Positions 18,049 through 27,918 of a DNA stretch of 64,000 nt are shown here, one piece after another. The position numbers and the translations under genes are program-made. The stretch's first letter is position 1. The number at the start of each line of letters is the position of its first letter. The notes beneath the pieces were generated by a model that was not told the DNA's origin, did not search any database, and saw only the letters and a program-made list of their open reading frames with translations. Origin of the DNA: Brucella haematophila (GTDB lineage: Bacteria; Pseudomonadota; Alphaproteobacteria; Rhizobiales; Rhizobiaceae); the NCBI RefSeq assembly GCF_005938105.1, contig NZ_VCPE01000001.1, forward strand, positions 186,001 through 250,000. Reading direction: 5' to 3'.

Positions 18049-19941
18049 TCAACGCCTTCCGAAAAGCCGCTCGATATCGCTCAGCTTCAGTTCGATATAG
18101 GTCGGGCGTCCGTGATTGCACGTGCCGGAACCGGGCGTTGCCTCCATTTCGCGCAGCAATGCGTTCATTTCTTCCGGCTTGAGGCGGCGTCCGGAGCGCA
18201 CCGATCCATGGCAGGCCATGGTGGCCGCGACATGGTTGAGCATGGCCTTCAACCCGTCAGAGGTTTCATGCTCGGCAATCTCGTCAGCCAGATCGCGGAT
18301 CAGCTGCTGCACATTCATTTCGCCCAGCATGGCTGGCGTCTCGCGCACAGCGATGGCGCCGGGACCGAACTGCTCCACGCCCAACCCGAACCGGGCCAGC
18401 GTTTCGGCATGGCTTGCCAGCCGCTCGGCATCTTCTTCGGGCAAATCAACGACTTCCGGGATCAGCAGCATCTGTCCCGGTATCGGGCGGGAATGCAGCG
18501 CGTTCTTGAGCGCCTCATAGACCAGCCGTTCATGGGCCGCGTGCTGGTCCACGATGACAAGGCTGTCCTCGGTTTGCGAGACGATGTAATTGGCATGAAT
18601 CTGTGCTCGGGCAGCGCCCAGCGGCTTTTGCTGCAACTCGACCGGGGCTTCGCTCATCGTCGCGCGCGCATCGGCTGTCGGAATGTTTACGACGTCGATT
18701 GTCGCCTGCTCGCTTTCGTGAAACGCGGATGCATTGCCGAAATCGAGGGGCCCCAGATCGAGAGGCCGGTGCGCCGGATGTGCGGTCTGGGGTGACCATT
18801 CGCTTCGAGGCGTGGGTCGGTCAGTTCGCCAGCTCGTGGAGGCATAGCTGCTGGATGCGGCGTGCGCGCTTGACGAGGGCTGTGGTTGAAACCCTTCTGC
18901 GCGAAAGGCTTGCAACATGGCTTCCGCACCGCTGGTTGCCGGGCGGATGCCGGATTGGGCCAGCGCTTGCTTGATCGCGCCGACGATGAGACCACGCACC
19001 AGACCGGGATCGCGGAAACGGACATCGGCCTTGGCCGGATGCACATTCACATCGACCAGTGCCGGATCGAGCGTCAGAAACAGCACCGCGACCGGATGGC
19101 GGTCTCGGGCAATGACATCGGCATAGGCCCCGCGCAGCGCGCCAAAAATCTGCTTGTCGCGCACCGGGCGACCATTCACATAAGCGAACTGGTGCTGCGC
19201 ATTGCCGCGATTGTGGGACGGTATGCCGACAAATCCAGCGAGTCGCACGCCGTCACGCTCTGCATCAATGGCCAGCGCGTTTTCGCCGAAATCCTGACCC
19301 AGAACCTGCCCGATGCGTTCCAGCGTGGCATCGGCGCCCGTGCCGGTCGCAGGCATTTCCAAAGGCGAGCGGTCGGTGCCTGACAGCGAAAAGCGCACAT
19401 GCGGAAAGGCAATGGCGATGCGCTTCAGCACATCTGTGATGGCGGAAGCTTCGGCGCGGTCGGTCTTCATGAATTTAAGACGGGCGGGCGTCGCATAAAA
19501 CAGGTCGCGCACTTCGGCTATCGTGCCGCGATTGAGTGCGGCAGGGCGCGGGCCTTCGAGATGCCCGCCAGAAACGGAAACCTCGAAACCGGCATCCGCG
19601 TCCTGCGGACGCGATTTCAGCGTCAGCTTGGCGACTGAGCCGATGGAGGGCAGGGCTTCGCCGCGAAAGCCGAGCGCTCGAATATCGTGCACGTCGTCGG
19701 AAAGTTTGGATGTGCAATGGCGCGAAACTGCAAGCGGCAGCTCATCAGCGGGAATGCCGGAGCCGTTGTCGGTGACGCGCAGCAGCGTCTTGCCGCCGCC
19801 GCCGGTCACAACCTCGATGCGGGTCGCGCCAGCGTCGATGGCATTCTCGACAAGTTCCTTGATCACGCTGGCGGGCCGTTCGATGACCTCGCCTGCCGCG
19901 ATCTGGTTGATGATGGTTTCGCTTAAGTGTCGAATGGGCAT
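18049..19941 (-). CDS. mutL: DNA mismatch repair protein MutL
   Basis: 630 residues. The GHKL ATPase N-domain has [27 protein letters not shown] (about 14-40), DNGSGI and [11 protein letters not shown] Pro/Ser-rich linker (about 340-430) leads to the dimerisation/endonuclease domain. The metal-binding motif [12 protein letters not shown] (from about residue 465) matches DQHA-x2-E-x4-E, with ACHGSVRSG and CNHGRPT further on, so this MutL should have nicking activity, as in organisms that lack MutH. It acts with MutS in mismatch repair. Confidence 0.96.
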   Translation of the reverse strand: MPIRHLSETIINQIAAGEVIERPASVIKELVENAIDAGATRIEVVTGGGGKTLLRVTDNGSGIPADELPLAVSRHCTSKLSDDVHDIRALGFRGEALPSIGSVAKLTLKSRPQDADAGFEVSVSGGHLEGPRPAALNRGTIAEVRDLFYATPARLKFMKTDRAEASAITDVLKRIAIAFPHVRFSLSGTDRSPLEMPATGTGADATLERIGQVLGQDFGENALAIDAERDGVRLAGFVGIPSHNRGNAQHQFAYVNGRPVRDKQIFGALRGAYADVIARDRHPVAVLFLTLDPALVDVNVHPAKADVRFRDPGLVRGLIVGAIKQALAQSGIRPATSGAEAMLQAFRAEGFQPQPSSSAHAASSSYASTSWRTDRPTPRSEWSPQTAHPAHRPLDLGPLDFGNASAFHESEQATIDVVNIPTADARATMSEAPVELQQKPLGAARAQIHANYIVSQTEDSLVIVDQHAAHERLVYEALKNALHSRPIPGQMLLIPEVVDLPEEDAERLASHAETLARFGLGVEQFGPGAIAVRETPAMLGEMNVQQLIRDLADEIAEHETSDGLKAMLNHVAATMACHGSVRSGRRLKPEEMNALLREMEATPGSGTCNHGRPTYIELKLSDIERLFGRR

Positions 19942-20049
19942 GCGGCGATTATAGGCAGATTCGCAGGCCGCGGTAATAGCACCGGGCAGCTTCTGAACCG
20001 AACCTTTGAAACCGCAGGACTGATGCCTGCGGTTTGCTGTGGAACAGCG

Positions 20050-22080
20050 TCAGGCCGCCTGAGCTTCAGCCTCTTTGTTGAGGCCGAGCTGAATTGCGGG
20101 TGCAGGGTATCCAAGCAGGAAGCCTTGCACCTGATTGCAGCCTTCTTCTTGCAGAATATCCATCTGCGACTGCGTTTCGACACCTTCGGCCAGCACGGGA
20201 ATATCGAGGCTTTGGCCGAGCGCCAGAATGGCGCGCACGAAGGCCTTTGACTGCACATTCTGTTCCAGATCGGTGACGAAGCTGCGGTCGAGCTTGATCT
20301 TGTCGAAGGGGAAAGAGCGCAGCGTCGCCAGCGACGAATAGCCGGTGCCAAAATCGTCAATCGCGATGCTGACCCCAAGCGCCTTGATCTCCCGCAAGAT
20401 ATGCAGGGCGCGGGCCTGATCGCGAATGATCGCGCTTTCGGTTACTTCCAGTTCCAGAAGTCGCGGCGACAGACCGGTCTCGGTCAGGATATCCTGAACC
20501 GTTTCCACGAGGCCGGTATGGCTGAGCTGTAGCGGGGAAATATTGACCGCGATCCTGCGGGCAACGGGCCAGCTTGCCGCTTCCCGGCAGGCCGCACGCA
20601 ACACCCATTCGCCAAGCTGAGTAATGACGCCGGATTCCTCGGCTATCGGAATGAACACGGTTGGCGGAACCAGACCCTGCACGGGATGACGCCAGCGCAG
20701 CAGAACTTCATATCCCGATACGCCGCCATCCTTCATGCTGCGTTGCACCTGGAAATTCAGGAAGAACTGGTTTTCGTCAATAGCCGTCCAGATGTCGCGG
20801 GCCAGCGCTGCGCGCTTGCGTGCCGCTTCATCCATGCTGCTTTCATAGTAACAGATCTTGTCTTCAATGCTCTGCTTGGCGCGGTACATCGCCATGTCCG
20901 CATTGGACAACAGCTTTTCCACATCGTCGGCATCGGTCGGATAGATCGCGATACCAAGGCTCGCGCCGGGGCGGACAACGGCATTGCCGAGGTCGACAAG
21001 GTCACAAAGCGCGGTATTGAGGCGTGACATGAAGCTGCGCAGGTCGTCTTCGTCCTCAAATGTCTTCAGGGCTGCAAATTCATCGCCGCCAAAGCGACCG
21101 ATCAGCTCACCGCTTTCCAGATGCTCGGTCATGCGGGTAGAAATCTCGCAGAGCAGTCTGTCACCAGCAGCATGACCATAGAGGTCGTTGACTTCCTTGA
21201 AGCGGTCCAGATCGATGCCGATCAGCGCAATACGATAATGGCCGTTATCGGCATTGATCTTCTCGCGGTTCAGGCGCTCGACAAACTGGGTGCGGTTTGG
21301 CAATCCGGTCAGCGAGTCATGGCGGGCGATATGTTGCAGTTGTCGCAAGTTGGACGACTGGACGTGGCTGTCGATCAGATAGCTGGCCAATGCCGTGCAA
21401 AGCACGAGCAGGCCAACACCGCCAACCGAAATGGCAAGCGTAAACTTATCGGCCAGCGCGGCCTCTTGCAGATAGTTCATAGGGGTGACGGACAGCGCAG
21501 CCATGCCGGTAAAGTGCAGGCTGACGATGGCTGTCGTGAAAGTCAGAACCGCCAGACGGTAAGAGGTCGGGTAGCGCAAGCGCATCAAAACCTGACCGGA
21601 CAGCGAACCGAAAAATATGGCAAGCACGATGGACGCGTAGAAATAATTCATGTTCCATTCGATCAGCCCATCAACGCGATAAGCCAGCATGCCGATATAG
21701 TGCATGGCGGCAATCGAAGCGCCGACCATGGCGCCGCCAATGACCGGGGCGAAACGCGGAAAGCTGCCGGTCATGACCACGAAGCCGATCCCGGTGCCGA
21801 CAACGGCAATCACCAGCGACAGAATGGTCAGGTCTGGCAGCAGCACGACGGGCGCGCTCGGCTCATAAGCCAGCATGGCCACGAAATGTGTGCTCCAGAC
21901 GGTCGAGCCTGATGCGATCGCTACAAGAAAATGCCAGCCATAGCGAACAGCACCATGGCATTTCGCTGCCTTGCGGACGAGATTGAGCGTGATCGCTGAA
22001 CCGATGAGGCAGATCAAGGCTGCCAACGTTGTCAGCCATGCTTCATGTTGCGTGGTGATACAATTGAGAACGGTAATCAT
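20050..22080 (-). CDS. MHYT-GGDEF-EAL membrane protein (cyclic di-GMP metabolism)
   Basis: 676 residues. Seven membrane helices (1-238) carry the three MHYT repeats, as THFVAML (64-70), MHYIGM (126-131) and LHFTGM (188-193), proposed to bind copper and sense gases such as O2, CO or NO. The GGDEF domain has an intact RFGGDEF (329-335) but no RxxD inhibitory site just upstream. The EAL domain reads EVL (458-460) with the other catalytic residues present: ELEVTES (E546), DDFGTGYSS (575-583) and KLD (596-598). Both cyclase and phosphodiesterase activity look possible. An AT-rich 537-base region lies upstream. Confidence 0.93.
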   Translation of the reverse strand: MITVLNCITTQHEAWLTTLAALICLIGSAITLNLVRKAAKCHGAVRYGWHFLVAIASGSTVWSTHFVAMLAYEPSAPVVLLPDLTILSLVIAVVGTGIGFVVMTGSFPRFAPVIGGAMVGASIAAMHYIGMLAYRVDGLIEWNMNYFYASIVLAIFFGSLSGQVLMRLRYPTSYRLAVLTFTTAIVSLHFTGMAALSVTPMNYLQEAALADKFTLAISVGGVGLLVLCTALASYLIDSHVQSSNLRQLQHIARHDSLTGLPNRTQFVERLNREKINADNGHYRIALIGIDLDRFKEVNDLYGHAAGDRLLCEISTRMTEHLESGELIGRFGGDEFAALKTFEDEDDLRSFMSRLNTALCDLVDLGNAVVRPGASLGIAIYPTDADDVEKLLSNADMAMYRAKQSIEDKICYYESSMDEAARKRAALARDIWTAIDENQFFLNFQVQRSMKDGGVSGYEVLLRWRHPVQGLVPPTVFIPIAEESGVITQLGEWVLRAACREAASWPVARRIAVNISPLQLSHTGLVETVQDILTETGLSPRLLELEVTESAIIRDQARALHILREIKALGVSIAIDDFGTGYSSLATLRSFPFDKIKLDRSFVTDLEQNVQSKAFVRAILALGQSLDIPVLAEGVETQSQMDILQEEGCNQVQGFLLGYPAPAIQLGLNKEAEAQAA

Positions 22081-22617
22081 GGAGTGGATTGGCCCCGATA
22101 GCCCTATTAAACGAGGTCAGGGCATTGAACTGCCCAAAGTGATCGGCTTGGTGCAAATGTCGTTCAGTTCTGACGCGACAGATAAACCTGGCTGTTTAGG
22201 TGGTCATTACAAATGCAGAGACTCGATGGAAACCGAGCGGCCGATATACTCAGATCGTATCAGCGCACAGCGGCGCATCATTGTCGTGTAACGCATCATA
22301 GCCTCTAGAAACCCAAGCCCTAATTTATGGTTCCTTTGGTTGCATAGCAATTACTGATTAGCGGTTAACGCGAATATCAAGATTGTGGGCAAATGAAAAT
22401 TTTCACAAGAATGTTATGAAAAATAGCCCACTATTGTGGGGTTTTTGGCGGTGAAGCGACATTGTTTATGCATTTCTGATATTGCGAAGCTTAATAAAAA
22501 AACCATAAGAATTACATCTATAGGTAGTATCGCTTTTAGGTAATTACTGGAACCTCTTGGTTCCGTGCTTAAATTCCGTTATTGCAGATATTGTTTATAT
22601 AACGGGGGATATCGGAC
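22081..22617. other. Long AT-rich divergent intergenic region
   Basis: 537 bases with no credible gene between the divergent c-di-GMP protein and double hydrolase genes. It is much more AT-rich than its surroundings from about 22300. It contains the palindrome GGAACC-TCTT-GGTTCC (22549-22564) 53 bases before the hydrolase start, and GGGGGATAT just before that ATG as ribosome-binding site. It must hold both promoters; no recognised operator or riboswitch is seen. Confidence 0.6.
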
Positions 22618-24393
22618 ATGGGCGACGGCGTGGAGAGTATTTCATCTTCCAAGCCCCTGGATGGCATGGCGGCGGCCAGTCCGATTGTCTTTTCCGACAC
22701 TCTGGGGCTGTTTCAGCGGGCCGCTGGCCCATTTCTCGATACGGTTGTCGTCTTTGCAAGCCCCTGGGGGCTGGAAGAACTTTGCACCACGCGGAAATTC
22801 TGGCGCATCATTGCCGACAGGTTGGCGAGCCGTGGAATTGCGTCGCTTCGCTTTGACTGGCCGGGCACTGGCGACGCGCGCGATGACATCGACTTTTCTT
22901 CCGGGCTGGAACTCTGGCGAAAGACGCTGATCGAAGCGGCGGACAAGGCGCGGCTTTTGTCGGGCGCAAGCCGCGTGGTAATCATTGGGCAGAGCCTTGG
23001 TGCGGCAGTCGCCGCCGAAACGGGGCCGCGTATCGAAGGTCTGGAAGCGCTGGCATTGTTGTCTCCGGTGATTTCCGGTCGGTTTTACACGCGTGAGCTG
23101 GCGGTGTGGTCGAGTATGGTCGATGCCGATCTGGGCCTTCCCGATGCGCAGCGGATCAAAGGGGCGGTTTCCATCGCGTCTTTGACGATGACGCCGGAAA
23201 TTGCGACTGAAGTGAAGAAGATCAATCTTCTTTCGTTGCCAGAAAAGCCTGCGGACAAATGCCTTCTGCTCGCAAGGATCGACCGCCCGAACGATGCGGA
23301 ACTGGCAGCGCAGCTCGAAACGCTGGGCGCGGAAGTCACCGTGGAAGCCTTCACCGATTACGACAAGCTGATTTCCAATCCGGTTATTTCGCGATTGCCT
23401 TTAAATGTTGCGGATCGACTGGTCGATTGGGCGGTGGCGCTTGCCGGTTCCAGACCGGCACGGAACAGTGCCGATGAAAGCGGTCTCGGTGGGCAGATCG
23501 CGGGCGACGGCTTCGTCGAAACGCCGGTGGCATTCGGTGCGAACAACCGTCTGTCGGGTGTTCTGTGCGAGCCTTTGGGTGAAAGGAAGGGGCAGACCGT
23601 CCTGTTCCTGTCGTCTTCTTATGATCGGCGCGTCGGATGGGGACGGACCACCGTTGACATGGCGCGCAAGCTGGCGCGAGACGGTGTTCCGTCGCTCCGC
23701 TTCGACATTTCCAATGCCGGTGACAGCCCGCCCAATCCGGGCATGCCGGAACAGGTGCTTTATACGCACGCGCCGGAGGCCGATGTGGCCGATGCGCTCG
23801 ATTATCTGGACGGGATTGGGCTGGGGCGTCCGGTGTTGGCCGGACGTTGCAGCGGTGCATTTCTTGGGCTGCACTGTGCAGTGCTGGACGAGCGGGTATC
23901 GGGCGCGGTGCTGGTCAATCCGGTGACATTCTATTGGGCGCCAGAGCTTTCAGTCGACGATGTCGTGCGCGAGGGCAATCGCACGCTGGAAGACTATGGC
24001 AGCCGTGCCATGCGTCTTGATACGTTCAAGCGTTTGTTCCGTGGAGAACTCGATATTCGCGCCATCCTGCGCAATATTGTGCGGGGTGTTAGCGGGCGGG
24101 TGCTTGGGCTGGCGCGCAAACTCTTGCGCAGTCGCACGGTTGAAGGCCGGGCGATCTATTCCGCTTTCGATGAATTGAAATTGCGGCAGGTGCCGCTGAC
24201 GCTGGTCTATGCTGAAAAAGACACTGGTCGCGAGCATTTCAATTATTATTTCGATCAGGTGGGCGACAAGGTGCAGCGCTTCGACAATGTGAGTGTCGCG
24301 ATCATTCCCGACGCCGATCACAATCTGACGCCGGAACATGCGCGCACGGTCTATATCGATGCGATCCGCTCGCTGGCTTTGAACGCTGGTTAG
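22618..24393 (+). CDS. Tandem alpha/beta-hydrolase protein with an atypical second nucleophile
   Basis: 591 cytoplasmic residues forming two alpha/beta-hydrolase domains. Domain 1 (about 25-275) has SLRFDWPGTGDARD and a normal elbow G-Q-S-L-G with Ser126, but no His is seen at the usual place near its end. Domain 2 (about 300-591) has SLRFDISNAGDSPPNP, an elbow G-R-C-S-G with Cys411 at the nucleophile position, Asp535 and His568. The two halves are similar to each other, suggesting duplication and divided roles. It converges on the carrier-protein operon; a thioesterase-like role there is inference. The stop codon TAG is formed by the adjoining repeat. Confidence 0.85.
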   Translation: MGDGVESISSSKPLDGMAAASPIVFSDTLGLFQRAAGPFLDTVVVFASPWGLEELCTTRKFWRIIADRLASRGIASLRFDWPGTGDARDDIDFSSGLELWRKTLIEAADKARLLSGASRVVIIGQSLGAAVAAETGPRIEGLEALALLSPVISGRFYTRELAVWSSMVDADLGLPDAQRIKGAVSIASLTMTPEIATEVKKINLLSLPEKPADKCLLLARIDRPNDAELAAQLETLGAEVTVEAFTDYDKLISNPVISRLPLNVADRLVDWAVALAGSRPARNSADESGLGGQIAGDGFVETPVAFGANNRLSGVLCEPLGERKGQTVLFLSSSYDRRVGWGRTTVDMARKLARDGVPSLRFDISNAGDSPPNPGMPEQVLYTHAPEADVADALDYLDGIGLGRPVLAGRCSGAFLGLHCAVLDERVSGAVLVNPVTFYWAPELSVDDVVREGNRTLEDYGSRAMRLDTFKRLFRGELDIRAILRNIVRGVSGRVLGLARKLLRSRTVEGRAIYSAFDELKLRQVPLTLVYAEKDTGREHFNYYFDQVGDKVQRFDNVSVAIIPDADHNLTPEHARTVYIDAIRSLALNAG

Positions 24394-24494
24394 AGCGGTT
24401 CCGGTTAAAACGGAATCGTGGAACCGCTCTATCTATTTGTTTTTACGCATTATCCCACGCAAAACCGCTACGCACTTTTGCTGGAAATGCTCTA
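24391..24494. repeat. Rhizobial-type intergenic palindromic element filling a convergent gap
   Basis: 104 bases: TAGAGCGGTTCC (24391-24402) pairs with GGAACCGCTCTA (24420-24431), then TTTGTTTTTACGCATT and a second half ending in TGCTCTA (24488-24494). The first TAG is the stop of the double hydrolase and the last CTA is the TAG stop of the GH2 gene. Architecture is shared with the element at 27919-28024. Similar elements are abundant in Rhizobiales genomes (from memory). Confidence 0.75.
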
Positions 24495-26942
24495 AAACCA
24501 GACAGTTCGCGACGATCCGGCAATGCGAATTTCGCCGCACGGTTTGCCTTCGCCATCATGGCGGGGGAGAAGTGCGACACGCTTCGTCACGCCGGGGGCG
24601 AGATGGAACCAGCTTTCCGCCGCTCTCCAGCCTTCCGCGTCGATGCTGACCGATTGCGCCAGCACGGATGTGCTCAGATCGAGAAACCAGTTGCCGCTGT
24701 CTTCCACGACACTGCATTCAATTGCGGCATCGTGGAAAGCTTTGGTGCGTCCCTGCGGAAAATGAAAAGCCTCCGCAATCGTGGCTTCGCCGCGTTTCAA
24801 CCGGGCAACCGTCACGTCATGGGCCGGAGGGCCGAAGCGATAGGCATAAGTTGTGTCGAAAAATGCGCCGAACAATTCGGTCGCCGGTATTGTAACGGCT
24901 GAACGGGCTGAGAGCGAAAGATCGCGGCGACCGCTCACGACCGGCTGTGCACCGGCGCGCAGGCAGGCGAGTTCGAGTGTCAGGTCGGCGGTATGGGGTT
25001 GTTCATTCAGGACGTGAATGGCCAGCCCGTTGACGCCTTCGTCGGTCAAGGCAACCTGAACCGGACGAAACGCGCGTTTCAGCCCATGCCATGCGGGTTT
25101 CGGTTCGCAGGTCGCATCGACCACGCCCCAGCCAGCACCCGGCAACACGTCCTGAAATGTCCAGACCAGAGCGCCAAAACAGGTGCTTGCCGGTCGCCGC
25201 CATTCGGCAAAGGTCGCCTCCATCACTTCCGCCGTAACGGCGCGGGAAAGATGGAGATATTGCTCCATGTCCTCCCGCCGCAAGCGGGCAGGGTCGTAGC
25301 CATAGAGCATTTCCAGATAGGCATCGCGCACGTCTTCGAAATCCCACGACACGCCGCGATCACGCGGAACACGCGCTTTCCAGCGCGGATCATGGACTGC
25401 GGGCACGTCAAGATGCGCCTTGAGCGTGCGCGCTTCTGGAACATTGGAGAAAGCCAGACTTTCGGTCGCAAAGCGCACTTCGGCGCGGCGCGCATCGTCC
25501 AGTGGTCGGCAATAGGCGCTGACGCCGTAATAATGGCTGACGCCTTCATTGCTGATGAAGGGCAGTGCCCCATCGCAGGGCGAATTCGGCACATAAGGAA
25601 TGTCAGGGCAGAACTCGCGCACGATGGCAGGCAGAATTTCTTCGGTCAGCGCGCCTTTCCAGATTGTCTCGGGCAGGCCCATCATGGCACCCTGCTGGTA
25701 AATCTCGCTGCCGCCGCACAACACAGTCAGTGAAGGTGCATGGCGAATGGCGCAAAGAAGCTGTCGTGCTTCATCCTGTACTTTGGCGACGAAGCCTTCA
25801 TCTTTCACCGGGTAGTCGAAATTGGCAAACATGAAGTCCTGCCAGACCATGATGCCGAGTTCATCGCAAAGGGCATAAAAGTCCGGCGTTTCATAAGCCG
25901 TAATGCCGCTGATGCGCAGCATGTTCATGCCCGCATCCTGCGCGAGCTGCAACCATGGTTGATAGTCGGCGCGTGCGCCCGGCAGGCGGACAATGTCGGC
26001 AGAACTCCAGACCGCGCCGCGACAAAAGACTTTCTCGCCGTTGATCACCAGCGCGAATGATTTCCCGTCCGAGCCGCGATCAACGCCGATGCGGCGAAAG
26101 CCGGTGCGCCCGAGCGGCTGCTTTTTGGCGTCGATGGATAGTTCCACATCATGGAGCGTCGGCGCGCCATGAGTGTGCGGCCACCATGGTTCCACAGCGG
26201 GAATGGTCAGTTTTGCCTGCCAGCGACCGTCTGCTTGTCTGTCACAGGTGATCTGCGAACCTGCGCAATGCAGGGCCAGATTTTCAGCCTTGCCCGCGTA
26301 GGTAAAACTGACGGTAACTTCTCCGTCGCCATTTTCATGAAGCGTGGATTGGATGGCAATGTCGGTAACAGCTTCCGCGTCGGCTCGGCTGATCGTCACC
26401 GGACGCCAGGGGCCGACAGCATGAACTTCCGGGCACCAGCCCGGCATATGACCAAGCGCTGTCATGCGGATGAGGCGTAAGCCCTGCGTGTTCATCAATT
26501 GCGTGCGCCAGCGCGCACGCGGGCCCTTCTGCTCCAGCCGGGGACCAAGAGCACGGAAGCAGAGCGCCAGCTCATCCGCGCCGGTCAGCGTGACCGGCAA
26601 GTCGTGGGCGAGGAACATGCTGTCGCTGGTGCAAACCAAAGCGCCGTTCAAATAGATTTCGCAAATCGTGGCAAGACCTGCAAAATGCAGCATTGCCTCA
26701 CCGGGCGGCTCGGAGAGGTCGAGAAAATACCACGCATCCTGATTGTTCAGCGGTGTTGGAGCAGTGCGGCTGAAGTGTCCTGCCTTTTCAAGCGCTTCTG
26801 CCACCGTTCCCGGAACCGGCGCATCGAGATACGCCCGATTGCGCAAGACATCGCCCGGCGTTGCGGCCTCATTGGCTGCGGTCAGGAAAAGCCGCCAGCC
26901 CTCATTGAGCGGGCGGCTCGTGGCAGTTTGTTCAGGCAGCAT
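24492..26942 (-). CDS. Glycoside hydrolase family 2 protein, beta-mannosidase-like
   Basis: 816 residues. The order is jelly-roll sugar-binding domain (about 10-180; PVPGTVAEALE, FAGLATICEIYLNG), Ig-like domain, then the TIM-barrel (about 290-600) with RRIGV, MLRISGITAYETPDFYALCDELGIMVWQDF. The acid/base Glu in LCGGSE (about 413) and the probable nucleophile Glu in RFATESLAF (about 494) are both present, so it should be active. No signal peptide is visible, so it may work in the cytoplasm on a small glycoside. ATG 26942 overlaps the DUF1839 stop; TTG 26963 with AGGAG five bases upstream is an equally plausible start. Last gene of the carrier-protein operon. Confidence 0.88.
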   Translation of the reverse strand: MLPEQTATSRPLNEGWRLFLTAANEAATPGDVLRNRAYLDAPVPGTVAEALEKAGHFSRTAPTPLNNQDAWYFLDLSEPPGEAMLHFAGLATICEIYLNGALVCTSDSMFLAHDLPVTLTGADELALCFRALGPRLEQKGPRARWRTQLMNTQGLRLIRMTALGHMPGWCPEVHAVGPWRPVTISRADAEAVTDIAIQSTLHENGDGEVTVSFTYAGKAENLALHCAGSQITCDRQADGRWQAKLTIPAVEPWWPHTHGAPTLHDVELSIDAKKQPLGRTGFRRIGVDRGSDGKSFALVINGEKVFCRGAVWSSADIVRLPGARADYQPWLQLAQDAGMNMLRISGITAYETPDFYALCDELGIMVWQDFMFANFDYPVKDEGFVAKVQDEARQLLCAIRHAPSLTVLCGGSEIYQQGAMMGLPETIWKGALTEEILPAIVREFCPDIPYVPNSPCDGALPFISNEGVSHYYGVSAYCRPLDDARRAEVRFATESLAFSNVPEARTLKAHLDVPAVHDPRWKARVPRDRGVSWDFEDVRDAYLEMLYGYDPARLRREDMEQYLHLSRAVTAEVMEATFAEWRRPASTCFGALVWTFQDVLPGAGWGVVDATCEPKPAWHGLKRAFRPVQVALTDEGVNGLAIHVLNEQPHTADLTLELACLRAGAQPVVSGRRDLSLSARSAVTIPATELFGAFFDTTYAYRFGPPAHDVTVARLKRGEATIAEAFHFPQGRTKAFHDAAIECSVVEDSGNWFLDLSTSVLAQSVSIDAEGWRAAESWFHLAPGVTKRVALLPRHDGEGKPCGEIRIAGSSRTVWF

Positions 26943-27912
26943 CGCGACCAAGTTCTGTTTCAAGCGCTCCTGTCATGCGATCCCATGCATCGGCGGCAGG
27001 CACCAATGCGCTTGCCAGCGTATCGAACTTCTTGCGCATCACCGCGCGGGCAAGCTGGAACTGTACGGCCTTGGCGGTTTCGGCAATCTGGATAGCGTCG
27101 GCAGCAGCAGCGGTAAAACGCTTGCCTTCGCCCAGCCATTGCAGATGGCTTGCGGCCAGTTCGAAATTCGCGCCGAGCTGGCGCAGCGTGTTGAAGGCAT
27201 ATTTGTGGAAGAAGCCGAAGGGACGTTCGGCAATCGCTTCCACCTGTGCCGGAAAAACAGTTGCGAAAGCGCGGATCGGATTGTCCTTGGGCCTGCGCGC
27301 AAAGTGGCGCGGCAACAGAATTTCCGCCACGCGCCGCTGATGCGCTTCGGTCGGCACATCCTTCGGGAATTTCGCAAATTCCGTATAGGGCAGGAAGGGC
27401 AAGTCGGCTTCCGTCAGATGACGCTGGAAAACGCCGTCGAAATCCTCGCCCTCCAGATGGTAGAAGCCGCCATTATGGAAATAATCGAGCGAACGGTTCT
27501 CTACATCCATGCGGTTGATCGCGATGGTGGTTTTGCCATGCTCGGTGCGATAGCTCACGCCATGCGTATCAGGCATGAAATAGCTGTCCATCTCGACCAT
27601 GCACAGCCGTCCGCGCGCGATCTGTTCCGCGATATGGCCTTCCACACTGTCGAAGATGGCAAGCTCCGTCGCCCGCACGCCATAGAGCGCTTCGAGGTCT
27701 TCCAGCGGCACCTTGAAGAAGGTGAACTGGTCGCCCTCGAAATCCTGCGTCAGGGTAAAGCCCAGCATCGCTTCGGGAGCGACCCGAAGCGACGCCAGCA
27801 CTTCGATCCAGAGATCGACATAGCAATTGGTTTCAGGCCAAATGCGTGTCTGCGCATGCAGCGCATGCGGCGCGTAGCCTTCTGGCGAGATATGCGGAAA
27901 GACTGCCTGCAT
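26932..27912 (-). CDS. DUF1839 family protein
   Basis: 326 residues, cytoplasmic, matching DUF1839. It contains NCYVDLWIEVLASL near the start, a central GDQFTFFKVPLEDLEALYG, then GRLCMVEMDSYFMPDT..YRTEHGKTTIAINRMD and a helical C-terminal half. The middle resembles the cysteine-peptidase-like BtrH fold used for aminoacyl transfer in butirosin synthesis; that resemblance is from memory and weak. No biochemical role is known. It always tends to occur beside the amino acid:carrier-protein ligase. Here it is separated from that gene by a repeat element and overlaps the GH2 gene. Confidence 0.8.
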   Translation of the reverse strand: MQAVFPHISPEGYAPHALHAQTRIWPETNCYVDLWIEVLASLRVAPEAMLGFTLTQDFEGDQFTFFKVPLEDLEALYGVRATELAIFDSVEGHIAEQIARGRLCMVEMDSYFMPDTHGVSYRTEHGKTTIAINRMDVENRSLDYFHNGGFYHLEGEDFDGVFQRHLTEADLPFLPYTEFAKFPKDVPTEAHQRRVAEILLPRHFARRPKDNPIRAFATVFPAQVEAIAERPFGFFHKYAFNTLRQLGANFELAASHLQWLGEGKRFTAAAADAIQIAETAKAVQFQLARAVMRKKFDTLASALVPAADAWDRMTGALETELGRDAA

Positions 27913-27918
27913 GTCGCT

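Noticed and set aside
22549-22580. EcfG (GGAAC...CGTT) stress promoter upstream of the double hydrolase
   Set aside because: Both half-sites occur but 23 bases apart instead of about 16-17, so the match is not acceptable.
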